Of a stretch of 17,727 nt of DNA, positions 5,925 to 11,961 are shown in pieces. Source of the stretch: MWCM01 sp964558315 (lineage in GTDB: Bacteria > Patescibacteriota > UBA1384 > XYA2-FULL-43-10); assembly GCA_964558315.1 (NCBI GenBank), contig CAZLCL010000016.1, forward strand, positions 1 through 17,727. Direction: 5' to 3'. Below the pieces are notes generated by a model. It was not told the origin of the DNA. It searched no databases and saw only the letters and a program-made list of their open reading frames with translations. The position numbers were made by a program, and so were the translations under genes. Numbering within the stretch: position 1 is the first letter of the stretch; the number at the start of each line of letters is the position of its first letter.

Positions 5925-8804
5925 TTATGCTAATGATTCAGGGCAGATATCTTTATATGCGCAATAGCCACATTCGCGGCTGTTCGGTTTTGCAATAAAT
6001 TTACCCTTTTTAATCCCTTCCGAAACCTCAAGAATCATCTCCTCTGTTTGATGGATGTCATCCGGCTTAAACTGATACTCGGCTTTAAGAGACGGCTCAA
6101 TAAAAAACAATGTTGTTTTGGGGATTATGCCATTATTTTTATACCATGAAAGTGCATACATTTGCATTTGTGTGGATTTTTTTATGCGCGAGTTGGCATC
6201 TTTCTGGTTTTTGATTTCAGAGGTCTTAAAGTCGCATATTTCGTAACTGTCATTCGTTTTGAAAACAAGATCATAACGACCATTAACCTTAACCTCTCCA
6301 CAACTGAACTCAAAAGATGATTCGACTGCAAATGGGATACTCGGGTCTTTTTGCGCTTGATTGATGAAATTTGTTAGAGTCTCTACACCTTGCTTGTAAC
6401 GCTGATCTTCGTGTTCTCTGCTAATAAAACCGCTACCTACAAAAGCGTCTTTGTAGGCCTTAATTACTTGTTCGGGTGATATTTTTGCACCTCTCATTTT
6501 ATGAGAAAAATAGAGATTTAGGGCGGCATGAATGGCGGTGCCGTAAACCAGATAATGGTTTTCTAAAAGTGGAATCTTAATTATGTGTGCCAAATAATAT
6601 TTCTGCGGGCAAGAGTAGTAATCATCTATCTGCTGGCGCGATAGGCGTAATAATTTTATTGGTTTTGTAGCTAATAGAGCTATTTGTTGAGATTCGGAGA
6701 CCTTTTTGAATCTTTCAATTTTTTGCTCTGGTGATAGTTTGTGCTTAATTTTGGCGGGATTGGGTTCGTCAAACATTTCGAGGACAAACGGAGAGATTTT
6801 TTTGATCCTCTTACCTCCATAGTCATCTCCGGAGGTTATAAACAGATGCTCTTTGGCTCTGGTGATTGCTACGTAAAATAAGCGGCGCTCTTCTTGTATA
6901 TGAAAATCACCTTCGGATATTTGTTCTTTAATCAACTCTTTCGGAATTAGTATGGCATCTTTTATATTTCTAGAAGGAAAACGGTCGGAAACCATATTAA
7001 CCACAAAAACAGTTTTGTATTCTAAGCCTTTGGCGGCGTGAGCCGTAAGAATATTGACTGCATCAATATCACTATCTATTTCGTTTACAGATTGCTCATC
7101 TCCTGCTTCTATTATTAGCTCTAGTGCAGACAAAAAGGCCAACACTGATTTATCTTCCGAAACATGATCGAAGTTGGCAATTCTTTCAAAAAAAGTTGCC
7201 ATATTAAAAATCTTAATCTCGTCTGCTACATTTTTGGAATCAATCCAACTTTTTAGCAATTTGTGATCTGACAGAAATTGATATAAAATCTCACCTGCTT
7301 TATGTGTAGGAATAAGCATTCGATACTTTTCTAAATCTTCAACAATGGGGAGAATTTCAGAATCGTATTCACCTTCCTCTCTGATTTCCGAAATTGACCT
7401 GTTGCGGTGACCAGCTTTGGCAAAATATTTGGCAAGAGAGTTGGGGTTTAATCCATACGCTTCGGAGTTAGCTAAGTGAAAAAAAGATAAGTTGTCATCC
7501 GGATTAGCCAGACAGCGCAAAAAAGAAACAGCCATTTTGATCTCCGGTTTTTGTAATAATCCGCCGGAGCCGGAAAATATATATGGGATATTATATAAAT
7601 TTAACGATTGGATAAAGGCTGAGGCTTGATTGTTTGCTCTTACTAAGATTGCAAAATCCTTGTTCTGGTATGCGTGTTCTTCTTTGAGTTTGATAATTGT
7701 CTGCGCAACAATATCTGCTTCGGAGGACAGTGAGCTACAGTGCAAAAGAAGCGGTTTGTTCCCCTTTTTGTCCGAAATGAGTCTTTTGTTGATTTTATTC
7801 TTAATCTCCAGTCTATCTGGGTTGTTGTGTTGAATCAGTTTATATGAGGCATCTAGTATCTCTTGCGTCGAGCGGTAGTTTTGGTTAAGAACAATTTGTT
7901 TTGTTAGCTTGTAATCCTCCTTGAACTTCAGAATATTAGAGATGGAAGCGCCACGAAAGCGATAAATAGATTGGTCATCGTCGCCCACTACTGTAATGTT
8001 GCCATTGGAACCGGATATCAACTTAACTAATTCATTTTGGGCATAGTTTGTGTCTTGAAACTCATCAACCAATACGTATTTAAATCTCTTTTGTGTCTCA
8101 GCTAAAATCTTTTTATTCTCGGACAACACCTTATGGGTTAAGTAGATTTGATCGCCATAATCGAGACTTCCCGATTGTAACATTAATTCATGGTATCTCT
8201 GATAAGCTTTAGCTAGCTCAAGATATTTATCTAGCTCGAGATCTTCAATATCTCCTTTTTGGCTTTCCGTCCAAGCAAGATATTGTTCGGGACTAATTAG
8301 CTCATCCTTGAGCCGAGAAAAGTGATTAAGAAGTGCCTTTATGTGGCTGGTTGGTGTTGATTTGGGGCGAAAATAATCTAAATCAAAGGCAAAAATGTGT
8401 TGGCGCATAAATATCGCCTGCTCTGTTGCAGTTAAAACCTTAAAATTCGATGGCAGTCCAAAGTCAAGCGAGTGATCTCGCAAAAAACGGTCACCAAAAG
8501 CGTGAAAGGTGGATATCCACATATCGGTGTAACCGTAAGGGACAAGCTTATCTACTCTCTCCTCCATTTCGGCGGCGGCTTTTTCGGTGAAGGTTAAAGC
8601 TAATATTTCGCTGGGTTTAGCCCATTTTTGCTCAATAATGTAAGCAATTCTGCGGGTAATTACGCTGGTTTTGCCGGTTCCAGCGCCTGCGATTATTAAA
8701 AGTGGACCGTTTTTGTGCGTAACGGCCTCTTTTTGTTGTTGGTTTAGGCCTTCCAGAATCTTACTTTGAGCGGCAAAATTTAAGCCAAGATATTCTGATT
8801 TCAT
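5925..8804 (-). CDS. UvrD/Rep-type helicase fused to an Fe-S RecB/Cas4-like nuclease
   Basis: This 959-residue protein is a superfamily 1A DNA helicase with a C-terminal nuclease, likely a single-chain DNA end-processing or repair enzyme. Helicase motifs in order: Q-motif region (NQQQKEAV, 21-28), Walker A AGAGTGKT (39-46), TFTEKAAAEM (71-80), STFHAFG, VDEFQD (246-251), GDDDQSIYRFRGA (274-286), NQNYRS, LTAHAAKGLEY (586-596) and RRLFYVAITRAKEHL (640-654). The nuclease part has GTAIHAALN (755-763), GRYDLVF with an Asp near 845, CDFKTS (857-862) and QMYALSWY (881-888), the RecB-family PD-(D/E)XK layout. Cys732, Cys945, Cys948 and Cys954 (C...CX2CX5C) match the Fe-S staple of AddB and Cas4. AddA-like or Cas4-fused UvrD are possible names; no AddB partner is present. 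Confidence 0.92.
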   Translation of the reverse strand: MKSEYLGLNFAAQSKILEGLNQQQKEAVTHKNGPLLIIAGAGTGKTSVITRRIAYIIEQKWAKPSEILALTFTEKAAAEMEERVDKLVPYGYTDMWISTFHAFGDRFLRDHSLDFGLPSNFKVLTATEQAIFMRQHIFAFDLDYFRPKSTPTSHIKALLNHFSRLKDELISPEQYLAWTESQKGDIEDLELDKYLELAKAYQRYHELMLQSGSLDYGDQIYLTHKVLSENKKILAETQKRFKYVLVDEFQDTNYAQNELVKLISGSNGNITVVGDDDQSIYRFRGASISNILKFKEDYKLTKQIVLNQNYRSTQEILDASYKLIQHNNPDRLEIKNKINKRLISDKKGNKPLLLHCSSLSSEADIVAQTIIKLKEEHAYQNKDFAILVRANNQASAFIQSLNLYNIPYIFSGSGGLLQKPEIKMAVSFLRCLANPDDNLSFFHLANSEAYGLNPNSLAKYFAKAGHRNRSISEIREEGEYDSEILPIVEDLEKYRMLIPTHKAGEILYQFLSDHKLLKSWIDSKNVADEIKIFNMATFFERIANFDHVSEDKSVLAFLSALELIIEAGDEQSVNEIDSDIDAVNILTAHAAKGLEYKTVFVVNMVSDRFPSRNIKDAILIPKELIKEQISEGDFHIQEERRLFYVAITRAKEHLFITSGDDYGGKRIKKISPFVLEMFDEPNPAKIKHKLSPEQKIERFKKVSESQQIALLATKPIKLLRLSRQQIDDYYSCPQKYYLAHIIKIPLLENHYLVYGTAIHAALNLYFSHKMRGAKISPEQVIKAYKDAFVGSGFISREHEDQRYKQGVETLTNFINQAQKDPSIPFAVESSFEFSCGEVKVNGRYDLVFKTNDSYEICDFKTSEIKNQKDANSRIKKSTQMQMYALSWYKNNGIIPKTTLFFIEPSLKAEYQFKPDDIHQTEEMILEVSEGIKKGKFIAKPNSRECGYCAYKDICPESLA

Positions 8805-8811
8805 ACCTGAT

Positions 8812-8839
8812 ATTATACACCATGGAGGGCGTAAAACAA
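8812..8839 (-). promoter_or_regulatory. Promoter of the helicase-nuclease gene, leaderless type
   Basis: Minus strand: TTGTTT (8839-8834), 16-base spacer, perfect TATAAT (8817-8812). Only 7 bases separate it from the ATG at 8804 and no Shine-Dalgarno fits, so transcription probably starts at the start codon. Confidence 0.5.
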
Positions 8840-8868
8840 CTTAGGTTGAGGTTTTTTATAGTGGTAAT

Positions 8869-8893
8869 TCAAGCTAAAGCTTGAGCTCTAATT
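8869..8893. repeat. Palindromic repeat module A, copy 1
   Basis: A 25-base element identical to 9029-9053. It holds the palindrome TCAAGC-TAAA-GCTTGA (8869-8884), then GCTCTAATT. Its core aligns base for base with the first half of the 54-bp module at 8921, so both belong to one family. The 28 bases after it (8894-8920) are AT-rich, with nothing else recognisable. Confidence 0.85.
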
Positions 8894-8920
8894 CTTTTTA
8901 AACACATTCATTGTAAACAA

Positions 8921-9028
8921 CAAGATGAATCTTGCGCTCTGATTGTTGAGATCACGATTTATCGTGTGTTTATACAAGATGAATCTTGTGCTCTGATTGT
9001 TGAGATCACGATTTATCGTGTGTTTATA
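8921..9028. repeat. Two tandem 54-bp palindromic repeat units (module B)
   Basis: Units at 8921-8974 and 8975-9028 differ at one base (C8935 versus T8989). Each holds hairpin 1, CAAGAT-GA-ATCTTG (8921-8934 and 8975-8988), an 18-base linker containing GCTCTGATTGTTGAG, hairpin 2, CACGAT-TT-ATCGTG (8953-8966 and 9007-9020), and a TGTTTATA tail. No open reading frame or tRNA fold is seen here. The repeats abut the scaffold gap and may have broken the assembly. A diverged copy of the second half is at 17701-17727. Confidence 0.9.
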
Positions 9029-9053
9029 TCAAGCTAAAGCTTGAGCTCTAATT
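9029..9053. repeat. Palindromic repeat module A, copy 2
   Basis: Identical over 25 bases to 8869-8893, in the same orientation, so the two tandem 54-bp units are bracketed by direct copies of module A. The palindrome is at 9029-9044. Confidence 0.85.
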
Positions 9054-9066
9054 TATTAAATAGACC

Positions 9067-9166
9067 NNNNNNNNNNNNNNNNNNNNNNNNNNNNNNNNNN
9101 NNNNNNNNNNNNNNNNNNNNNNNNNNNNNNNNNNNNNNNNNNNNNNNNNNNNNNNNNNNNNNNNNN
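9067..9166. other. Scaffold gap (exactly 100 N)
   Basis: A run of exactly 100 undetermined bases, the usual placeholder for a gap of unknown length. Base composition and repeat content differ sharply on its two sides, so adjacency across it is unproven and any frame read through it is meaningless. Confidence 0.97.
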
Positions 9167-9285
9167 CCTAAGAAAGCTAGGATGTCGGCCCCGTTGATCG
9201 TCGTCACCGTCGGGTCGCTCATAACGAGAGCAACGCCGACAGCCGCGACGATTATTCCCAAGGCGGCTTCGATTTTGTAGTTCAT
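9167..9285 (-). CDS. Start of a small GC-rich membrane protein, truncated by the gap
   Basis: The frame opens at the ATG at 9285-9283 and stays open for 39 codons to the gap. The Shine-Dalgarno AAGGAGG (9299-9293) with a 7-base spacer is the best ribosome site in the window. The peptide begins MNYKIEAALGIIVAAVGVAL, a single membrane segment at about residues 6-22, then polar SDPTVTTINGADILAFL. I do not recognise the family. Of 119 bases 66 are G or C by hand count (55%), far above the neighbouring genes, and third positions are mostly G/C. This suggests transfer from a higher-GC source, a phage or plasmid gene, or a scaffolding error. The true length and C-terminus are unknown. Confidence 0.6.
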
Positions 9286-9287
9286 GT

Positions 9288-9408
9288 GTCACCCTCCTTG
9301 GGGGGGACGTTCCGTGATGTTATTGCTACCCTAAGGCCGAGCGAATCGGCCCTAGAATGCAACAGCCCTCCTTAGCTTCGAAAAATCGAAACCTTAGAGG
9401 GCAGTAGC
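9288..9408 (-). ncRNA. Structured 5' leader with three-way junction and sequesterable Shine-Dalgarno (riboswitch-like)
   Basis: In the minus-strand RNA, P1 pairs GCUAC (9408-9404) with GUAGC (9329-9325). P2 pairs GCCCUC (9402-9397) with GAGGGC (9370-9365) and continues through a mixed internal helix to a UUCGA/UCGAA hairpin (9390-9377). P3 is a 10-bp stem, 9355-9346 with 9340-9331, loop UUCGC. Several pairs are G-U in this strand and would be A-C mismatches in the other, which supports the minus-strand RNA. Downstream, GUC-C-CCC and GGG-U-GAC (9308-9288) can enclose the AAGGAGG. GCCCUC of P2 can also pair with the Shine-Dalgarno, because AAGGAGGG occurs in both places (9373-9366 and 9299-9292). 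No known riboswitch class is recognised. Confidence 0.5.
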
Positions 9409-9473
9409 GAGTATAAAGAGCTTTGTGGTTTAGGTGCGCTTTGTTTGAGACACGAAAACCAACAACGAAATAT

Positions 9474-9502
9474 ATATTAACACAAATAGACAAATATGTC
9501 AA
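9474..9502 (-). promoter_or_regulatory. Strong sigma70-type promoter for the structured leader and small ORF
   Basis: Minus strand: perfect TTGACA (9502-9497), 17-base spacer, TAATAT (9479-9474) preceded by TGT (extended -10). Predicted start is near 9467, giving a leader of about 180 bases before the ATG at 9285. It is among the best promoters in the window. Confidence 0.72.
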
Positions 9503-9520
9503 TAGTATATACCTTGTTAT

Positions 9521-9618
9521 GAATTATGAATAATGAATAAAGAATAATGGATAAGGAATATGCAATAAGCAATAAGCGATAAGCAAGATGCAATAAGCAA
9601 GATGCGAAATGCGATAGG
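9521..9618. repeat. Low-complexity degenerate heptamer tract
   Basis: About 98 bases built from drifting 6-8-base units: first GAATAATG-like, then AATAAGC / GATAAGC / AAGATGC. No coding potential or stable fold. Just after it (9632-9660) the motif CAATATTCAAT occurs twice, followed by AT-rich sequence. Such tracts typically grow by replication slippage. Confidence 0.7.
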
Positions 9619-9681
9619 AGGGGGATAGCACACAATATTCAATAAACAATATTCAATCAATATTTAAATAATTAAATTATC

Positions 9682-9729
9682 AAAAAAACCGTAAATTATC
9701 ACCTGTTAATCATTGTTCATCGAACGGTT
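9682..9729 (-). terminator. Possible terminator after the thioredoxin gene
   Basis: Minus strand: AACCGT (9692-9687 side on the plus strand) pairs with ACGGTT across about 31 bases that contain a nested GTTC-GAT-GAAC hairpin. A run of seven T follows (9688-9682). The long loop makes it weaker than the ftsZ terminator. Confidence 0.35.
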
Positions 9730-9769
9730 GAATATTCCTTAATCATTGTATATTGATCGGCTGAATATT
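9702..9769. repeat. Imperfect 33-35-bp tandem direct repeat
   Basis: Units 9702-9736 and 9737-9769 share CC(TG)TTAATCATTGT, then TGAATATT at the end, with a divergent centre (TTCATCGAACGG versus ATATTGATCGGC). It lies between the thioredoxin stop and the possible terminator and is non-coding. Confidence 0.65.
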
Positions 9770-9776
9770 TAAAAGG

Positions 9777-10112
9777 TTATTTTATGGCCTCTTTCACCTT
9801 GCTGATAAGCATCTCTTTGGGCATAGCTCCCATCATTCTAGCCACTTCTTTACCATCTTTAAAAACCAAAAACGAAGGCACGCTCATCACGCCATATTTA
9901 GCGGCGGATTCGGCATTTTGATCAATATCTAAAGTGGCCACAGAAAAATCTTGATTAAATTCATTAGCAATTTCTTCAATCACCGGTAACATCATCTGGC
10001 AAGGTCCGCACCACGTGGCAAAAAAATCTACCAATACCGGCTTGCCTTCGCCAATGACGGATTCAAGATTATTAGAAATTTTTATTGTGCTATGCGCTTT
10101 ATCTTCAGCCAT
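9777..10112 (-). CDS. trxA: Thioredoxin
   Basis: A cytoplasmic disulfide reductase that supplies electrons to ribonucleotide reductase and other targets. The 111 residues cover a single thioredoxin fold: KPVLVDFFATWCGPCQMMLP carries the active-site Cys35-Gly-Pro-Cys38 with the preceding Trp. VATLDIDQN follows, then SVPSFLVFKDG with the cis-Pro loop, and GAMPKEMLISKVKEAI as the last helix. There is no signal peptide. Length is typical. AAGGAG lies 4 bases before the ATG. It lies downstream of nrdR with a 56-base gap and probably its own promoter. No thioredoxin reductase gene is in the window. Confidence 0.95.
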   Translation of the reverse strand: MAEDKAHSTIKISNNLESVIGEGKPVLVDFFATWCGPCQMMLPVIEEIANEFNQDFSVATLDIDQNAESAAKYGVMSVPSFLVFKDGKEVARMMGAMPKEMLISKVKEAIK

Positions 10113-10129
10113 ATTTCTCCTTTTTGGTT

Positions 10130-10158
10130 ATATTAGTTTTGATTTAATAATAACACAA
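10130..10158 (-). promoter_or_regulatory. Possible promoter for trxA
   Basis: Minus strand: TTGTGT (10158-10153), 17-base spacer, TAATAT (10135-10130). It lies between nrdR and trxA and would give a leader of about 10 bases ending in a good Shine-Dalgarno. Confidence 0.4.
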
Positions 10159-10168
10159 ACATCAAATA

Positions 10169-10609
10169 TTAAAAAAATTTTTCTGCTTCTTTCTGAAATT
10201 TTTTAGCGCTACCGAATTTTTTAAATACAGACACAAATCTTAAATAGGCGACCTCATCGATGTTGCGAAGTTTGTTAATTGCAATATCGCCTATCTCCTT
10301 GGATGATATCTCTTTTTTGTGTTTGCCGACAATTTCTTGTTCTAGGGTAGAAATGATATGGTTTATTTGATCGCTGTTGAATGGCCTCTTTTCGAGAGCA
10401 AGCTTAATGCCTCTTGATAATTTATTCCTATCGTAATCTTGATAACTACCATCGCGTTTTATAACCTTTAAGGAGATAGTATTGGAGCGCTCAAAAGTTG
10501 TAAATCTGTAACGACATTTTAAACACTCACGTCTGCGTCTTACAAAAGTTTCTTCATCTCGGGAATCAAGAACTCTGGTGTCTGATTTTTTACATAGCGG
10601 ACAAAGCAT
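10169..10609 (-). CDS. nrdR: Transcriptional repressor NrdR
   Basis: NrdR senses ATP/dATP and represses ribonucleotide reductase genes. The 146-residue protein has the N-terminal zinc ribbon MLCPLCKKSDTRVLDSRDEE...RRRRECLKCRYRFTTFE (Cys3, Cys6, Cys29, Cys32), followed by an ATP-cone domain from about 49 to 140 (VIKRDGSYQDYDRNKLSRGI...). Length is close to the usual 150. No Shine-Dalgarno is seen at the ATG, and no earlier in-frame start exists before a stop. Its consensus promoter carries two NrdR-box-like sequences, suggesting autoregulation. No ribonucleotide reductase gene is in the window, so its other targets lie elsewhere. Confidence 0.96.
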   Translation of the reverse strand: MLCPLCKKSDTRVLDSRDEETFVRRRRECLKCRYRFTTFERSNTISLKVIKRDGSYQDYDRNKLSRGIKLALEKRPFNSDQINHIISTLEQEIVGKHKKEISSKEIGDIAINKLRNIDEVAYLRFVSVFKKFGSAKKFQKEAEKFF

Positions 10610-10661
10610 ACAATAAATTAAAATTAAAAATCAAAGATCAAAAATACGGAATCTGCGATAA

Positions 10662-10677
10662 TACCAACATATAGTGA
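10662..10677. promoter_or_regulatory. NrdR box-like site, downstream
   Basis: Minus strand TCACTATATGTTGGTA matches about 11 of 16 positions of the known NrdR box (acaCwAtATaTwGtgt). It is separated by 16 bases from a second site at 10694-10709, so starts are 32 bp apart (three helical turns), the arrangement known for NrdR tandem boxes. It lies just past the predicted transcription start. Confidence 0.6.
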
Positions 10678-10685
10678 TACTACAA

Positions 10686-10715
10686 ATTATAATCCAGCAT
10701 ATCTTGTGGTGTCAA
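10686..10715 (-). promoter_or_regulatory. nrdR promoter
   Basis: Minus strand: perfect TTGACA (10715-10710) and perfect TATAAT (10691-10686) with an 18-base spacer. It starts three bases after the ftsZ terminator. Predicted start is near 10679, leaving a roughly 70-base AT-rich leader without a Shine-Dalgarno. Confidence 0.8.
10694..10709. promoter_or_regulatory. NrdR box-like site, within the promoter spacer
   Basis: Minus strand CCACAAGATATGCTGG is a partly palindromic 16-mer matching about 11 of 16 positions of the NrdR box. It fills the spacer between -35 and -10, where binding would block RNA polymerase. Confidence 0.6.
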
Positions 10716-10717
10716 AC

Positions 10718-10751
10718 AAAAAAACCGCATATTTATGGTAGCGGCTTTTTT
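10718..10751 (-). terminator. Intrinsic terminator after ftsZ
   Basis: A-tract, (G)CCGC, 12-base loop, GCGG and a run of seven T in the minus-strand RNA, 17 bases after the ftsZ stop. A T-tract also flanks it on the plus strand, so it could act in both directions, but no plus-strand gene needs it. Confidence 0.8.
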
Positions 10752-10768
10752 ATGTGTTGTATCTAGAA

Positions 10769-11911
10769 TTATTTTAATTTACGTCTGATAAAAGCAGGCA
10801 CTTCTATCTCATCTTCGTCGTCTTCGATTGCCGGCTCAACTGGTGTCGTAGGAGACATGGGTATGACATCTTCTCTGTGTCTAATAATTTGAGAGGATGG
10901 AATATCTTGCGGCCTGGTTTCCCTGGTAATTGGTGTGCGGGTGACTTTTGTGTGTTCGGATTCAAAACCGGTGGCAATTACGGTAATTTTTACTTCTCCT
11001 TGCATCGCCTCATCAATTATTGCCCCGAATATTATATTGGCATCGGCATCAGCCGCTTCTGTAATAGCTTTAGCCGCTTCATCAATTTCATACATGCCCA
11101 AATCCGGGCCGCCAGTAATGTTAAAAAGAATTCCTTTAGCACCATCAATGGAAAGCTCTAAAAGTGGCGAATCTATTGCGCTTCTAGCCGCTTCTATGGC
11201 TCTATTGTCGCCTGTGCCGTGGCCAATTCCCATTAGAGCGCTCCCTGCGTCTGACATAATCGCCTTGACATCGGCAAAATCAACATTTATGATACCATGC
11301 AATGTAATTAAATCTGCAATACCTTGAACACCTTGCCTTAATACATCGTCAACTATACCGAAAGCGTCGAATAGAGAAGTTTTTTTATCAATAACCTGAA
11401 GTAATCTATCGTTGGGTATGGTAATTAAGGTATCAACCTTCTCCTTCATCTCGGAAATGCCGGCTTCGGCAATTCTTCTGCGTCTTTGACCTTCAAACGA
11501 AAAAGGCTTAGTAATAACACCAACAGTTAAAGCCCCAAGCTCCTTAGCAATTTCTGCCACAAAAGGTGCCGCACCAGTGCCTGTGCCTCCCCCCATACCA
11601 CAGGTTACAAAAACCATATCCGAACCTTTTATCGCTTCATACACTTCCTCTTTGTTTTCTTCGATAGATTTTCGGCCGACTTCTGGATCGGCTCCAGCCC
11701 CCAATCCACGAGTAGTGTCTTTACCGATTTGAATTTTTATCGGTGCTTCATTAAAGGCTAAGGCCTGAGAATCAGTATTTATCGCAATAAAATCAACTCC
11801 GCGAAGTTTGGAGTTAATCATACGAGTCAAAGCTGAGTTTCCTGAGCCTCCTACACCGATAACTCGAATAACTGCGAAATTTTCTAGCTCAGAGGATTTT
11901 TTTTCAACCAT
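10769..11911 (-). CDS. ftsZ: Cell division protein FtsZ
   Basis: The tubulin-like GTPase that forms the division ring at midcell. From the preferred start it has 380 residues. VIGVGGSGNSALTRM opens the nucleotide site, GGGTGTGAAPFVAEIA (about 107-122) is the tubulin signature loop, and NVDFADVKAIM contains the T7 catalytic loop. After an acidic, variable linker the chain ends VPAFIRRKLK, a recognisable C-terminal peptide for binding FtsA. An ATG at 11932 would add seven residues. The ATG at 11911 is better because AGAGAGGT lies four bases before it and the first start has none. It follows ftsA by about 50 bases and ends in a strong terminator. Confidence 0.97.
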   Translation of the reverse strand: MVEKKSSELENFAVIRVIGVGGSGNSALTRMINSKLRGVDFIAINTDSQALAFNEAPIKIQIGKDTTRGLGAGADPEVGRKSIEENKEEVYEAIKGSDMVFVTCGMGGGTGTGAAPFVAEIAKELGALTVGVITKPFSFEGQRRRRIAEAGISEMKEKVDTLITIPNDRLLQVIDKKTSLFDAFGIVDDVLRQGVQGIADLITLHGIINVDFADVKAIMSDAGSALMGIGHGTGDNRAIEAARSAIDSPLLELSIDGAKGILFNITGGPDLGMYEIDEAAKAITEAADADANIIFGAIIDEAMQGEVKITVIATGFESEHTKVTRTPITRETRPQDIPSSQIIRHREDVIPMSPTTPVEPAIEDDEDEIEVPAFIRRKLK

Positions 11912-11961
11912 TTTACCTCTCTTTAGCCCCATCCATCTAATTTAATAACATCAAAATAAAT

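Noticed and set aside
8869..9053. CRISPR array
   Set aside because: Units are adjacent with no unique spacers, and no cas genes are present apart from a Cas4-like nuclease domain inside a helicase.
9034..9285. One 83-codon minus-strand frame reading through the gap
   Set aside because: The gap is a 100-N placeholder of unknown true size, so the frame across it is arbitrary; the part left of the gap is just the palindromic repeat.
10935..11327. 130-codon plus-strand frame opposite ftsZ
   Set aside because: It is an antisense shadow; ftsZ on the minus strand is complete and conserved over the same bases.
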